DNA of 8,888 bases from an uncultured beta proteobacterium (GCA_903870955.1 CAIQEX010000058.1:1-8888); one strand, 5' to 3'. Positions 1-8,150 are shown, counted from the stretch's first letter. Made by a program: numbers and translations. Notes: generated from the letters alone by a model not told the origin.

Positions 1-519
1 CCGGTCGCTTTGGCGGTTTCGCTGCATGCGCCCAACGACGCACTGCGTGACAACCTGGTGCCGCTAAACCGCACCTATCCGTTGGCCGAGTTGATGCAAG
101 CCTGTCAGCGTTATCTGCAATTTGCACCGCGCGACTTCATTACCTTCGAGTACTGCATGCTCGACGGCGTGAATGACACGGTAGCGCATGCCGAGGAACT
201 GGTGCAGCTGATTCAGGAATACGGCAAGAACGGTTGGTGCAAGCTAAATCTGATTCCTTTCAATCCCTTTCCGGCCTCTGGACTTAAGCGTTCCAGCCAG
301 AATGCGGTCCTGCGCTTTGCGAAAATATTGACCGATGCGGGAATCGTGACCACGGTGCGCAAAACCCGTGGTGACGATATCGATGCGGCTTGCGGACAAC
401 TTGCCGGCGACGTGCAGGATCGAACCGCGGTGGGTAAACGCATCGCCAAGCAGCGCACGATTGCGCTCACTCCTGTTTGGGACGCGGCACCGGCCACACT
501 GAAAGAATCGGGACCATGA
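1..519 (+). CDS. rlmN: Dual-specificity 23S rRNA/tRNA adenine-C2 methyltransferase RlmN (3' part, 5' end outside window)
   Basis: Radical-SAM enzyme that methylates C2 of A2503 in 23S rRNA and of A37 in some tRNAs in the cytoplasm. Only the C-terminal 172 codons are present; the frame is open from base 1 ([13 protein letters not shown]), so the TTG at 10 is not a start. Visible family blocks are SLHAPND (residues 7-13 of the fragment), [10 protein letters not shown] (82-91) and [17 protein letters not shown] (121-137). Cys131 of the fragment (codon 391-393), in AACGQLAG, matches the cysteine that is transiently methylated during catalysis in the family. The CxxxCxxC iron-sulfur motif lies upstream, off the window. 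A tail of about 20 residues after RIAKQR is not conserved in E. coli. The TGA stop at 517-519 overlaps the ATG of pilF, implying translational coupling. The identification is very secure. Confidence 0.97.
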   Translation, partial: PVALAVSLHAPNDALRDNLVPLNRTYPLAELMQACQRYLQFAPRDFITFEYCMLDGVNDTVAHAEELVQLIQEYGKNGWCKLNLIPFNPFPASGLKRSSQNAVLRFAKILTDAGIVTTVRKTRGDDIDAACGQLAGDVQDRTAVGKRIAKQRTIALTPVWDAAPATLKESGP

Positions 520-1343
520 TGACAACGCGAACTGTACCTGCTGCCTTAATTTCGGTCTGGTTGGGGCTTGTCACGGTTTTGCTCGTAGGCGGCGGTTTGA
601 CCGGATGTGCGGTCAACGGGACTTCGGCATCCGCACCCCATGAGTCGTTTACCGATTCGGACGAACCTGAGAGTCGCAAGCGTGCGACCAACAGGCTGAA
701 GTTGGCTGTTTTGTATTTTCAGGACGGCAAAAATAATTTCGCGCTGGACGAAGTCAAGCAGGCGATTCAGATCGATCCAAACTGGTTTGAGCCCTACGGC
801 ATGCGGGGTGTGATCTATATGCAAACCAGTGAGTTTGCACCCGCCGAGCTGAGTTTCCAGAAAGCCCTGTCGATCAATCCGAATGCGTCCGACATCAAGC
901 ACAACTACGGCGTTTTGCTGTGCAAGATGAAACGCCATCCGGATGCTGTGAAGTGGTTCAACGCCGCTCTGGCAGACCCGGGGTATGGCCAGCGCGCAAA
1001 GACCTGGCAGGAGATGGCCAACTGCCAACTGGCAATGGGACAAAAGGCCGAGGCTGAGGCAAGTTTTATGCATTCCTATGAGTTGGATGCCGGTAACGCG
1101 GTTACTGGTTTTCAACTGGCCAACCTGCTGTTTCAGCGTGGAGAACTGGTTCGGGCCCAGTTTTACGCGCGACGCGTGAACAACGGTGAACGCGCTTCGG
1201 CAGAGTCTTTGTGGCTGGGAATCAAGATTGAACGCAGCCTGGGTAGCACGGATGCCCAGTCCCAACTTGAGTCTCAGTTACGCAAGCGTTTTGCCCAGTC
1301 GCCTCAAGTGCTCGCCTTGGAGCGCGGAGCCTTCAATGAGTGA
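516..1343 (+). CDS. pilF: Type IV pilus biogenesis/stability lipoprotein PilF (PilW), TPR pilotin
   Basis: Outer-membrane lipoprotein of 275 residues. In the family it helps localise and multimerise the PilQ secretin for type IV pili. The N-terminus has a hydrophobic segment (residues 9-29) ending in lipobox LTGC with Cys31; Ala follows the cysteine, which fits Lol sorting to the outer membrane. The rest is tetratricopeptide-like helix pairs, clearest at 57-90 ([20 protein letters not shown]), 91-123 (ending KALSINPNA), 125-157, 162-193 and 194-225. The first in-frame candidate, TTG at 477, would put residues unlike a signal peptide ahead of the leader and is rejected. ATG 516 overlaps the rlmN stop as ATGA; ATG 519 is equally possible and better spaced from GGGA at 510-513. 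Its place between rlmN and rodZ is the standard one in beta- and many gammaproteobacteria, and supports PilF over a generic TPR protein. Confidence 0.9.
   Translation: MMTTRTVPAALISVWLGLVTVLLVGGGLTGCAVNGTSASAPHESFTDSDEPESRKRATNRLKLAVLYFQDGKNNFALDEVKQAIQIDPNWFEPYGMRGVIYMQTSEFAPAELSFQKALSINPNASDIKHNYGVLLCKMKRHPDAVKWFNAALADPGYGQRAKTWQEMANCQLAMGQKAEAEASFMHSYELDAGNAVTGFQLANLLFQRGELVRAQFYARRVNNGERASAESLWLGIKIERSLGSTDAQSQLESQLRKRFAQSPQVLALERGAFNE
1326..1329 (+). promoter_or_regulatory. Ribosome binding site of rodZ, inside the end of pilF
   Basis: GGAG lies 6 bases before the ATG at 1336, within the last codons of pilF. It picks 1336 over upstream in-frame starts such as the one at 1186, whose translation would only be a shadow of pilF. 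Confidence 0.6.
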
Positions 1344-2241
1344 AAAAGCCGTGGCCAATGCTGATTTGGTGATGGGCGCCTCGCAGCCAACGGCCGGCAT
1401 GCTGTTGCGCAAGGCGCGCGAGGCCTCTGGCTTGCACGTCGCTGCATTGGCGGTGGCAATGAAGGTGCCAGTTAAGAAGCTGGAAGCATTGGAGGCAGAC
1501 CGATTTGGCGATCTGCCGGATGCGGTTTTTGTGCGTGCGTTGGCCGGCAGTATGTGCCGCGCACTCAAGATTGACCCGGCCCCGATTTTGAGCCGATTGC
1601 CTGTCTCGGCGTTGCCAAAACTCGACCGGGATGAACGCGGTATCAATGCCCCCTTCAACACGTCAAATCTCCAATACGGCAATTCAATCCGGAACCTTTT
1701 TTCGCGGCCCGCTGCGCTATGGGTCGTTGGTTTGCTGTTGGCTGCCTTGGTCGTGCTTTATTTCCCAGAGGTCCATACCGCCGGCAAGGCTGTGATTTCA
1801 ACGGTAGCCAGTGCCGACGGCTCTGCCGGGACCACGCCGGCTCCGGCGATCAGCAGTGTTCCCGTTGCCAGTGGCCCTGAAGTTGCGGTTGCCCCTGTCA
1901 GTGTGCCGGTCACATCAGCACCTGTGCCCATGAAGGCCGCTTCAGAGAGTGGGGCTGTCGCCGCAGCACCGGCTGAGGTATCCGCGCCGCCGCAGGTTGC
2001 AACGGCAGACCTTTTGGTGTTCAAGGCCAAATCCTCGGCCTGGGTCCGTGTCAGCGACGCCAAAGGCGCGGTTCAGTTTGAAAAGACGCTGGCCGCCGGT
2101 GAAAGCGCCGCGGCGTCTGGCACGCTTCCTCTGGCCATTGTTGTGGGAAACGTTTCTGCGACCGAATTGCTGGTGCGCGGCCAAGTCTTCAATTTGGAAG
2201 AAGTCGCCAAGAACAATGTAGCCCGATTTGAGGTGAAGTAA
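1336..2241 (+). CDS. rodZ: Cytoskeleton protein RodZ (helix-turn-helix, one TM segment, periplasmic DUF4115)
   Basis: Bitopic inner-membrane protein of 301 residues. In the family it links MreB filaments to the cell-wall elongation machinery and sets rod shape. Residues 18-88 form the HTH_25-type cytoplasmic domain ([19 protein letters not shown], then [20 protein letters not shown] and YRAL-like MCRALKID). Residues about 126-143 ([18 protein letters not shown]) are the membrane span. Residues about 150-225 are a Pro/Ala/Val/Ser-rich periplasmic linker of low complexity. Residues about 226-301 match the C-terminal beta domain ([19 protein letters not shown], then [19 protein letters not shown]). 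The start at 1336 is supported by GGAG six bases upstream and by the 8-base overlap with pilF. The TAA stop shares one base with the ispG ATG. The order rodZ-ispG-hisS is conserved widely in proteobacteria. Naming rests on domain order plus context, since sequence identity in this family is low. Confidence 0.9.
   Translation: MSEKAVANADLVMGASQPTAGMLLRKAREASGLHVAALAVAMKVPVKKLEALEADRFGDLPDAVFVRALAGSMCRALKIDPAPILSRLPVSALPKLDRDERGINAPFNTSNLQYGNSIRNLFSRPAALWVVGLLLAALVVLYFPEVHTAGKAVISTVASADGSAGTTPAPAISSVPVASGPEVAVAPVSVPVTSAPVPMKAASESGAVAAAPAEVSAPPQVATADLLVFKAKSSAWVRVSDAKGAVQFEKTLAAGESAAASGTLPLAIVVGNVSATELLVRGQVFNLEEVAKNNVARFEVK
2230..2235 (+). promoter_or_regulatory. Ribosome binding site of ispG, inside the end of rodZ
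   Basis: GAGGTG ends 5 bases before the ATG at 2241 and lies within the last rodZ codons. With the TAATG stop/start overlap it fixes the ispG start and suggests coupled translation. Confidence 0.6.
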
Positions 2242-3509
2242 TGCAAGAGCAAAAGCCTATTGAGTTGGCCTCTCCGCGTGTGCGGACTTCTCTGCGCGCA
2301 AATGTGGTTTGGGGCAGCCGGGTCGTGTCGGTTGGCGGCGGTGCACCGGTGCGTGTGCAGTCCATGACCAACACGGATACCGAGCAGGCGGTAGAAACCG
2401 CTTTGCAGGTCAAGGAGTTGGCGTTGGCCGGTTCTGAAATGGTGCGCATCACGGTGAACACGCCGGAAGCAGCACAGGCTGTGCCGTACATCCGCGAGCA
2501 ATTGGACCGCATGGGTATCGATGTGCCCTTGATTGGAGATTTCCATTTCAATGGCCATCGGTTGTTGACCGATTATCCCGACTGTGCGCAGGCCCTCTCC
2601 AAGTACCGAATCAATCCGGGCAATGTCGGCAAAGGCGACAAGCGTGACCGCCAGTTCGGTCAGATGATTGAAGTTGCCGCGCGCTGGAATAAGGCGATTC
2701 GCATTGGTGTCAATTGGGGCAGTTTGGACCAGGAACTGCTGGCCTCCATGATGGACGAAAACAGTCGCCGAGCCGAGCCCTGGGACGCCAAACCGGTGAT
2801 GTACGAGGCCTTAATCACTTCAGCCATTGAATCCGCACAACGCGCTGTTGAAATGGGACTGCCCGCGAATCAAATCATGCTGTCTTGCAAAGTCAGCGGC
2901 GTGCGCGACCTGATCGCGGTCTACCGCGAACTGGGCAAACGCTGCGACTATGCCTTGCACCTGGGGCTTACCGAAGCCGGCATGGGCACCAAGGGCACGG
3001 TGGCGTCCGCAGCAGCGCTGGCTGTGCTGCTGCAAGAGGGCATTGGCGACACGATTCGCGTCTCGCTGACACCGGCGCCGGGGGAGTCACGTACGCAGGA
3101 AGTGGTGATCGCTTCTGAAATTTTGCAATCCCTTGGTTTGCGCACCTTTGTACCCAGCGTCACGGCCTGTCCTGGTTGTGGCCGTACAACCAGCACCACG
3201 TTTCAGGAACTGACGCAGCAAATCGACGATTTTCTGCGCGCGCAAATGCCAGTCTGGCGCGAGCGTTTCCCCGGTGTCGAACACATGAAAGTCGCCGTCA
3301 TGGGCTGCATCGTCAATGGTCCCGGTGAAAGCAAGCACGCCGACATCGGGATCAGCCTGCCTGGAACTGGCGAGGCTCCGGCGGCCCCCGTGTTTATCGA
3401 TGGCGAAAAGCGCATGACGCTGCGTGGCGAAAACATTGCCACTGATTTTCAAAAAGTGGTGGAAGACTACATCCTGCAACGTTTCGGCACGGCCAAAGAA
3501 ACTGCTTGA
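2241..3509 (+). CDS. ispG: 4-hydroxy-3-methylbut-2-enyl diphosphate synthase (IspG/GcpE)
   Basis: Cytoplasmic [4Fe-4S] enzyme of the non-mevalonate (MEP) isoprenoid pathway; it converts the cyclic diphosphate MEcPP to HMBPP. The protein has 422 residues. The N-terminal TIM-barrel part carries VQSMTNTDT (39-47), RINPGNVG (123-130), IGVNWGSL (155-162) and [14 protein letters not shown] (240-253). The C-terminal part holds the cluster ligands: Cys310 and Cys313 in ACPGCGRTT, Cys356 in [10 protein letters not shown], with Glu363 as the fourth ligand expected from solved homologues. It is about 50 residues longer than the E. coli enzyme. The extra length is spread over several loops, the largest around residues 162-190, and matches what I know of betaproteobacterial IspG. 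All key residues are present, so it should be active. It sits 14 bases before hisS, as in many proteobacteria. Confidence 0.98.
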   Translation: MQEQKPIELASPRVRTSLRANVVWGSRVVSVGGGAPVRVQSMTNTDTEQAVETALQVKELALAGSEMVRITVNTPEAAQAVPYIREQLDRMGIDVPLIGDFHFNGHRLLTDYPDCAQALSKYRINPGNVGKGDKRDRQFGQMIEVAARWNKAIRIGVNWGSLDQELLASMMDENSRRAEPWDAKPVMYEALITSAIESAQRAVEMGLPANQIMLSCKVSGVRDLIAVYRELGKRCDYALHLGLTEAGMGTKGTVASAAALAVLLQEGIGDTIRVSLTPAPGESRTQEVVIASEILQSLGLRTFVPSVTACPGCGRTTSTTFQELTQQIDDFLRAQMPVWRERFPGVEHMKVAVMGCIVNGPGESKHADIGISLPGTGEAPAAPVFIDGEKRMTLRGENIATDFQKVVEDYILQRFGTAKETA

Positions 3510-3523
3510 ACCCGTAACAAGGC

Positions 3524-4837
3524 ATGAACGAAAAAAATACACCACGCAAAGTGGAAAAATTGGTTGCCGTCAAAGGCATGAACGACATTCTCCCACCCGA
3601 ATCTGCGCGTTGGGAGGCGCTGGAAGAGCGGGTTCGCAAGCTGATGCATCGGTTTGCTTATGAAAATGTGCGTACCCCCATCGTTGAACCGACTGCGCTT
3701 TTTGTGCGCGGCCTGGGCGAGGTTACCGATATTGTTGAGAAGGAGATGTACTCCTTTGACGACCGCCTGAACGGCGAAGCACTGACGCTGCGCCCCGAAA
3801 ACACGGCCAGTGTGGTGCGCGCCGCCGTCGAGCATTCGCTGCTGTACAACGGCGGCAAGCGCTTGTACTACATGGGTCCGATGTTTCGCCACGAACGTCC
3901 GCAACGCGGACGCTACCGGCAGTTTCACCAAATTGGCGCCGAGGCGCTGGGGTTCGGCGGCGGAGAAGTGGACGCCGAAATCATCCTGATGGCACACGCC
4001 CTTTGGCGGGAAATTGGTTTGACCGATGTGGAATTGCAGATCAACAGTCTGGGGCAACCCGATGAGCGCAATCAACACCGCGCTGCGTTGATCAAGCACT
4101 TTGAAGCCCACCATGACCTGCTGGACGAGGAGGCTAAACGCCGCCTGCACTTGAATCCGCTGAGGTTGTTGGACAGCAAAAATCCGGCTATGCAACCGGT
4201 CATCGAAGCGGCACCGCGTTTGCTCGATTTCCTGGGCGAAAGCTCGAAAAAACACCTGCAAACGGTGACCGACATTCTGCAAGCCAATGGCGTTGCGTAT
4301 TCCATCAATCCTCGTTTGGTGCGGGGGATGGACTATTACAACCTCACGGTGTTTGAGTTTGTGACCCATAAGTTGGGCTCGCAGGGCACTATTTGTGCCG
4401 GTGGCCGTTATGACTACCTGTTTGAGCAGATCGGCGGAAAACCGACGCCGGCGGTCGGCTGGGCCATGGGCATGGAGCGGGTATTGGAGTTGCTCAAGGA
4501 GTTGGAAGTTGGCGAATCCGCCCCCACTTTGGACGCCTACGCGATTGTTCCCGATGCATCCTATTTGCCTGCGGTAATGGCCTGCTTGCAAGGTTTGCGG
4601 GAACAAGGCGTTTCCGTCTTGATGCAAGCCTCCACCACCGAGGGCATGGCCAGCATGAAATCCCAATTCAAGCGCGCGGACGCTTCTGGCGCCCGATTCG
4701 CACTTATTTTTGGCGCCGACGAAATGGCACAAGGGGTGGTCACGGTGAAGGCTCTGCGCGACGCCGGCATAGCCCAACAAACCCGTTCGCTGGCTGAAAC
4801 TGCCCAGTGGGGCAAGAGCCTACAATCCAACGCTTAA
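3524..4837 (+). CDS. hisS: Histidyl-tRNA synthetase (HisRS)
   Basis: Class II aminoacyl-tRNA synthetase of 437 residues that charges tRNA-His. Motif 1 region is around residues 55-72. [13 protein letters not shown] (88-100) is the substrate-binding segment. Motif 2 is [20 protein letters not shown] (117-136). The histidine-specific HisA block is [15 protein letters not shown] (265-279), followed by CAGGRYDYL (291-299). Motif 3 is [15 protein letters not shown] (310-324). Residues about 335-430 are the C-terminal anticodon-binding domain. The ATG at 3524 has no convincing ribosome binding site (only AAGG at 3519-3522, too close). It nevertheless gives the N-terminus usual for the Burkholderiales protein, with KGMNDILPP at residues 17-25. 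Starting at the internal Met (3578) would remove conserved residues. Codons 3-5 include a run of seven A bases (3531-3537). Confidence 0.98.
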   Translation: MNEKNTPRKVEKLVAVKGMNDILPPESARWEALEERVRKLMHRFAYENVRTPIVEPTALFVRGLGEVTDIVEKEMYSFDDRLNGEALTLRPENTASVVRAAVEHSLLYNGGKRLYYMGPMFRHERPQRGRYRQFHQIGAEALGFGGGEVDAEIILMAHALWREIGLTDVELQINSLGQPDERNQHRAALIKHFEAHHDLLDEEAKRRLHLNPLRLLDSKNPAMQPVIEAAPRLLDFLGESSKKHLQTVTDILQANGVAYSINPRLVRGMDYYNLTVFEFVTHKLGSQGTICAGGRYDYLFEQIGGKPTPAVGWAMGMERVLELLKELEVGESAPTLDAYAIVPDASYLPAVMACLQGLREQGVSVLMQASTTEGMASMKSQFKRADASGARFALIFGADEMAQGVVTVKALRDAGIAQQTRSLAETAQWGKSLQSNA

Positions 4838-4849
4838 CTTAATAGTCCC

Positions 4850-5545
4850 ATGGCAAATCATTTAGACCTTGAAGAACAAGAACAGCTTGATGAGATCAAG
4901 CATTTCTGGAAGCAATACGGCAATGCCATCACCTGGGTGTTGATTGTGGTGCTGGGCGCTTATGCGGCCTGGAACGGTTATCAATATTGGCAGCGCAGTC
5001 AGGCGGCCCAGGCGGCAGCCCTGTTTGATGAGATTGAAAAGGTGTCTCGCGAAGGTGATGCCGACAAATTGGCCCGTGCTTTCTCCGAAATGAAAGACCG
5101 TTTTGCTTCGACTGCGTACGCGCAACAAGCGGGTCTGCTGGTGGCCAAGTCACTCTACGAGTCCGGAAAATTGGATCAGACCAAGGCGACCCTGACCTGG
5201 GTTGCAGAAAAGTCTGCTGATGCGGGTTACGCCTCTGTGGGGCGGCTGCGCCTGGCGGGTGTGTTGATGGACGCCAAAGCCTATGACGAGGCCTTGAAAG
5301 TGCTGGACAGCGGAGTCGCTGAGGAATTTGCGGCTTTGCAGGCTGACCGGCGTGGAGACATCCTGCTCGCACAAGGCAAAAAACCTGAAGCGAAGGCGCA
5401 GTATTTGAAGGCGTTCAAGGCCTTTGATGACCGCACCGACTATCGCCGTCTGGTGCTGGTCAAACTCAACAGCTTGGGTGTGGATCCTCTGGAAGAAGCG
5501 GCGTCCAAGGCGACGGACGGTGGCAAAAGCGTCCCGTCCAAGTGA
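4850..5545 (+). CDS. yfgM: YfgM family inner-membrane TPR protein, ancillary SecYEG translocon subunit
   Basis: 231 residues. A short acidic cytoplasmic N-terminus (LDLEEQEQLDEIKHFWKQYG, 5-24) precedes a single membrane span (about 25-45, AITWVLIVVLGAYAAW). A periplasmic domain of TPR-like helices follows (about 50-205, e.g. AYDEALKVLD at 144-153 and GKKPEAKAQYLKAF at 176-189). This is the layout of YfgM. In E. coli, YfgM associates with SecYEG and the chaperone PpiD and helps hand exported proteins to periplasmic chaperones. The start is ATG 4850, 12 bases after hisS, without a clear ribosome binding site. The end touches bamB. Position between hisS and bamB is the strongest evidence for the name; the TPR part alone would be generic. 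Confidence 0.9.
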   Translation: MANHLDLEEQEQLDEIKHFWKQYGNAITWVLIVVLGAYAAWNGYQYWQRSQAAQAAALFDEIEKVSREGDADKLARAFSEMKDRFASTAYAQQAGLLVAKSLYESGKLDQTKATLTWVAEKSADAGYASVGRLRLAGVLMDAKAYDEALKVLDSGVAEEFAALQADRRGDILLAQGKKPEAKAQYLKAFKAFDDRTDYRRLVLVKLNSLGVDPLEEAASKATDGGKSVPSK

Positions 5546-5574
5546 AAATTAAATCAGTTCGGGATACTTTGGTC

Positions 5575-6681
5575 ATGCGTAATCTGCTCGCTATGGCATT
5601 GGTGGTTTTGTTGGCAGCGTGTGCCAGCTCGGACCGACCCAAGCCAGCGCCATTGGACGTCAATGTTCCTCTTCTGGGCGTGCGAGCGGCTTGGACTACG
5701 TCCGTGGGCCCGGTTGACTTTGCGCTGGATGTTCGAGTTGTTGAGGGGCGTGCCTATTTGGCCAGCACCTCAGGCACGGTGGTGGCACTGGATGCGCAAA
5801 CCGGCGCCGACCTATGGCGTGTGAATCTGGATTCTCCTCTGAGCGCGGGTGTCGGAAGTGATGGTCGATTCAGTGCCGTTGTAACCCGCGCCAATGAGCT
5901 GGTGGTACTGGATGGTGCCAAAGTGTCATGGCGGCAGAAATTGAAGGCGTTGACCCTTACCGCGCCACTGGTTGCGGGTGGACGTGTCTTTGCTTTGACC
6001 AGTGACCGCAGTGTCAGCGCCTTTGATGCCGAGAACGGGCACAAGTTGTGGCAACAACAAAAAAACGGTGAGGCCCTGGTTTTAGGTCAAGCTGGATTGC
6101 TTACCGCAGTCGGCGATACGCTGGTCGTTGGCTTTGGAAATCGGGTCACGGGCTTGAATCCGCTCAACGGCAGTACGCGTTGGGAAGTCCCGGTGGTTAA
6201 TGCACGGGGCACCAACGAAGTCGAGCGCTTGAGCGACGTGGTCGCTGGATTTAGCCGCGACGGCAGCAACCTGTGCGTGCGGGCTTTTCAATACGCCGTA
6301 GCATGTATTGATGCGGGCACTGGCCGATTGCAGTGGACCAAGCCAGCCAACGGCAGCAACGGGATTTCCGGTGACAGCAAGATGGTTTATGGCTCTGACA
6401 GTGACGGCCGTCTGTCCGCATGGAATCGCAAAGATGGCGAAAAAGCCTGGACCTTGGATCGCTATCGCTTTCGCGTACTGAGCGCGCCTTTGGTCGCTGG
6501 AAGATCACTGATCGTGGGCGATGATTCGGGCAATCTGCACTTCTTATCCAAAGAAGATGGGGCTCCCGTGAACCGGCTCTTGACCGATGATTCCGGCCTG
6601 TCTGTGGCGCCTGTATTGGCTGGCAAGACCTTGTTGGCAGTGAGCCGTCGAGGCACCGTGTATGCGTTCCGGCCTGAGTAG
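5575..6681 (+). CDS. bamB: Outer membrane protein assembly factor BamB (lipoprotein, PQQ-like beta-propeller)
   Basis: Lipoprotein of the BAM complex, which folds beta-barrel proteins into the outer membrane; BamB binds BamA and assists substrate delivery. From ATG 5575 the protein has 368 residues. It begins MRNLLAMALVVLLAAC, a compact lipoprotein signal with lipobox LAAC and acylated Cys16 followed by Ala. A GTG at 5542, overlapping the yfgM stop as GTGA, would add 11 residues (MKIKSVRDTLV) and is a real alternative; neither start has a strong ribosome binding site. The body shows repeated propeller-blade motifs of the type VxALDAxTGxxLW: VVALDAQTGADLW (69-81), VSAFDAENGHKLW (147-159), VTGLNPLNGSTRW (191-203), VACIDAGTGRLQW (242-254), LSAWNRKDGEKAW (280-292), ending VYAFRPE. 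Cys234 and Cys244 could form a disulfide in the periplasm. Context (yfgM-bamB-der) is canonical. Confidence 0.95.
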   Translation: MRNLLAMALVVLLAACASSDRPKPAPLDVNVPLLGVRAAWTTSVGPVDFALDVRVVEGRAYLASTSGTVVALDAQTGADLWRVNLDSPLSAGVGSDGRFSAVVTRANELVVLDGAKVSWRQKLKALTLTAPLVAGGRVFALTSDRSVSAFDAENGHKLWQQQKNGEALVLGQAGLLTAVGDTLVVGFGNRVTGLNPLNGSTRWEVPVVNARGTNEVERLSDVVAGFSRDGSNLCVRAFQYAVACIDAGTGRLQWTKPANGSNGISGDSKMVYGSDSDGRLSAWNRKDGEKAWTLDRYRFRVLSAPLVAGRSLIVGDDSGNLHFLSKEDGAPVNRLLTDDSGLSVAPVLAGKTLLAVSRRGTVYAFRPE

Positions 6682-6690
6682 GCTCTTCTT

Positions 6691-6694
6691 AAGG
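6691..6694 (+). promoter_or_regulatory. Ribosome binding site of der
   Basis: AAGG lies 5 bases before the ATG at 6700, in the 18-base gap after bamB. Confidence 0.45.
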
Positions 6695-6699
6695 CCTCT

Positions 6700-8037
6700 A
6701 TGAAACCCGTAATCGCGCTGGTCGGTCGACCCAATGTCGGCAAGTCGACCCTTTTCAATCGCCTGACCAAAACGCGGGACGCCATTGTCGCCGACTATGC
6801 GGGTCTGACCCGCGATCGCCATTATGGGACGGGCGTACAAGGCAAGCACGAGTACATCGTGATTGATACCGGTGGTTTTGAACCCGATGCCGCCTCTGGC
6901 ATTTACAAGGAAATGGCCAAGCAGACGCGGCAAGCCGTGGCCGAAGCCGATGTCGTCGTATTTGTCGTCGATGCGAGGGCGGGGGTTTCATCTCAAGACC
7001 ACGACATCGCCAACTATCTGCGCAAGCTCGGCAAGCCATGTCTTCTGGTGGCCAATAAGGCAGAAGGCATGACCACCGGTGTTCAACTGGGCGAGTTTTT
7101 TGAGTTGGGGTTGGGTGAGGTGGTGCCGGTGTCTGCGGCCCATGGACAGGGCATTCGTACGCTGGTGGAGTCGGCACTGGCGCCGCTGCATCTGAGTGAG
7201 GAAGACGAACCCGAGGCCGAACAAGATCCGTCGGTCATCAAATTGGCAGTGGCGGGGCGCCCCAATGTGGGCAAGTCCACGCTGATCAATACCTGGCTGG
7301 GAGAAGAGCGCCTGGTGGCATTTGATTTGCCGGGGACCACGCGGGATGCAATTTCTGTTCCTTTCGAGCGTGACGGTCAGCGTTTTGAGTTGGTGGATAC
7401 CGCTGGCTTGCGGCGCAAGGGCAAGGTCTTCGAGGCCATTGAAAAATTCTCGGTCGTCAAGACTTTGCAGGCCATTGAATCCGCCAGCGTTGCCTTGTTG
7501 CTGATTGATGCGACCCAGGGCGTGACCGATCAGGACGCGCACATCGCAGGCTACATTCTGGAATCGGGTCGGGCTGTGGTTATCGCGGTGAACAAATGGG
7601 ATGCGGTTGACGAGTACCAGCGCGAGTTGGTGAAACGTTCCCTGGAAACCCGGATGGGCTTTCTCAAGTTCGCGACGGTACATTTCATCTCGGCGCAAAA
7701 GCGCCAGGGCTTGGGTCCCCTGTGGGAATCCATTGCCCAGGCCCATCGTTCGGCCAATTGCAAGATGCCCACGCCCGTGCTCACGCGCTTGCTGCTGGAA
7801 GCCGTTCAGTTTCAAACGCCCAAGAAGACCGGAATGTACCGGCCCAAGCTACGCTACGCCCATCAGGGCGGCATGAACCCTCCCATCATCATCATCCATG
7901 GCAATTCCTTGGAACATGTCACAGAGGCCTACAAACGCTTCCTGGAAGGGCGATTCCGCAAGGAATTCAATTTGGTCGGTACACCGCTGCGCATTCAGAT
8001 GAAGAGTGCTTCCAATCCATATGCTGATAAGGAATGA
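6700..8037 (+). CDS. der: Ribosome biogenesis GTPase Der (EngA), tandem G domains plus KH-like domain
   Basis: Essential GTPase of 445 residues that acts in late 50S subunit assembly. G domain 1: P-loop GRPNVGKST (9-17), switch Thr in GLTRDR (35-40), DTGG (56-59), G4 NKAE (119-122) and SAAHGQG (145-151). An acidic linker ([10 protein letters not shown], 167-176) follows. G domain 2: P-loop GRPNVGKST (186-194), GTTRDA (212-217), DTAG (233-236), G4 NKWD (298-301) and ISAQKRQG (330-337). The C-terminal KH-like domain spans about 355-440 (e.g. [19 protein letters not shown]). Two tandem G domains are unique to Der. The first G4 motif has Glu where E. coli Der has Asp (NKxD), while the second is standard. 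The start is supported by AAGG five bases upstream and by the family N-terminus. It follows bamB by 18 bases and ends before a structured gap. Confidence 0.98.
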   Translation: MKPVIALVGRPNVGKSTLFNRLTKTRDAIVADYAGLTRDRHYGTGVQGKHEYIVIDTGGFEPDAASGIYKEMAKQTRQAVAEADVVVFVVDARAGVSSQDHDIANYLRKLGKPCLLVANKAEGMTTGVQLGEFFELGLGEVVPVSAAHGQGIRTLVESALAPLHLSEEDEPEAEQDPSVIKLAVAGRPNVGKSTLINTWLGEERLVAFDLPGTTRDAISVPFERDGQRFELVDTAGLRRKGKVFEAIEKFSVVKTLQAIESASVALLLIDATQGVTDQDAHIAGYILESGRAVVIAVNKWDAVDEYQRELVKRSLETRMGFLKFATVHFISAQKRQGLGPLWESIAQAHRSANCKMPTPVLTRLLLEAVQFQTPKKTGMYRPKLRYAHQGGMNPPIIIIHGNSLEHVTEAYKRFLEGRFRKEFNLVGTPLRIQMKSASNPYADKE

Positions 8038-8052
8038 TCAGAGGGTTCCTTA
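8028..8052 (+). repeat. Inverted repeat spanning the der stop codon
   Basis: TAAGGAA (8028-8034) and TTCCTTA (8046-8052) are perfect 7-base complements around an 11-base loop containing the der TGA. The stem is AT-rich and has no run of T after it, so it is at most a weak terminator or mRNA 3'-end structure. Confidence 0.4.
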
Positions 8053-8064
8053 ACCTTAATTTGG

Positions 8065-8089
8065 TAGGGCATCCTGGTCGGATGCTCTA
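8065..8089 (+). repeat. Strong stem-loop in the der-hfq gap
   Basis: Bases 8065-8074 pair with 8080-8089: 10 pairs (one G-T wobble) closing the 5-base loop TGGTC. The core arms are GGGCATCC and GGATGCTC. It lies 27 bases after the der stop and 49 bases before the hfq start. No T-tract follows on either strand, so a classical intrinsic terminator is not supported. It could be a 5'-leader structure, an RNase processing site or a partial terminator between the two transcription units. Confidence 0.6.
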
Positions 8090-8115
8090 AATGTGCTATC
8101 GTCAACGCTTATCAA

Positions 8116-8150
8116 TTTTTTCGAACACGGAAAATATCGTGAATAATAAA
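8116..8150 (+). promoter_or_regulatory. Possible Hfq self-binding region in the hfq leader
   Basis: A run of six T (8116-8121) sits 17 bases before the GTG start. The three triplets just after the start, AAT AAT AAA (8142-8150), fit the ARN repeat pattern bound by the distal face of Hfq, while U-runs suit its proximal face. Hfq represses its own translation in E. coli by binding its leader; carrying that over to this sequence is inference. Confidence 0.3.

Noticed and set aside
546..1265. A 239-codon minus-strand open frame antisense to pilF
   Set aside because: Explained by codon bias of pilF; no recognisable product, ribosome binding site or promoter.
1783..2010. Repetitive GTTGCC/GCACC-like stretch in rodZ as a DNA repeat
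   Set aside because: There is no regular period; it is codon-level low complexity encoding the Pro/Ala/Val linker usual for RodZ.
3531..3537. Runs of seven A near the 5' ends of hisS (3531-3537) and hflX (8457-8463) as slippage or phase-variation sites
   Set aside because: A third A7 run lies in mid-bamB (6059-6065), neither 5' run is in the A-AAA-AAG shift register, and lysine/asparagine codons explain them in housekeeping genes.
3467..4780. A 437-codon minus-strand open frame lying antisense to hisS
   Set aside because: Its codons are exact reverse complements of the hisS codons (same register). Stops there need TTA, CTA or TCA in hisS, which are rare codons in such genomes, so the open frame is expected by chance. 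The protein resembles no family I know, while hisS is unambiguous.
4821..4826. TACAAT near the end of hisS as a -10 box for yfgM
   Set aside because: The hexamer fits, but 16-18 bases upstream there is nothing close to TTGACA, and one hexamer match is expected by chance.
6988..7815. A 275-codon minus-strand open frame antisense to der
   Set aside because: Der is certain on the plus strand; the antisense product has no recognisable motifs.
8094..8102. Extended -10-like TGCTATCGT before hfq
   Set aside because: It has only 4 of 6 matches plus TGn and no credible -35. A promoter in this gap is likely on biological grounds but I cannot place it reliably.
8091..8138. N-terminal extension of Hfq from ATG 8091
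   Set aside because: The 16 extra residues are absent from the Hfq family and the region is leader sequence overlapping the end of a hairpin; GTG 8139 gives the canonical N-terminus.
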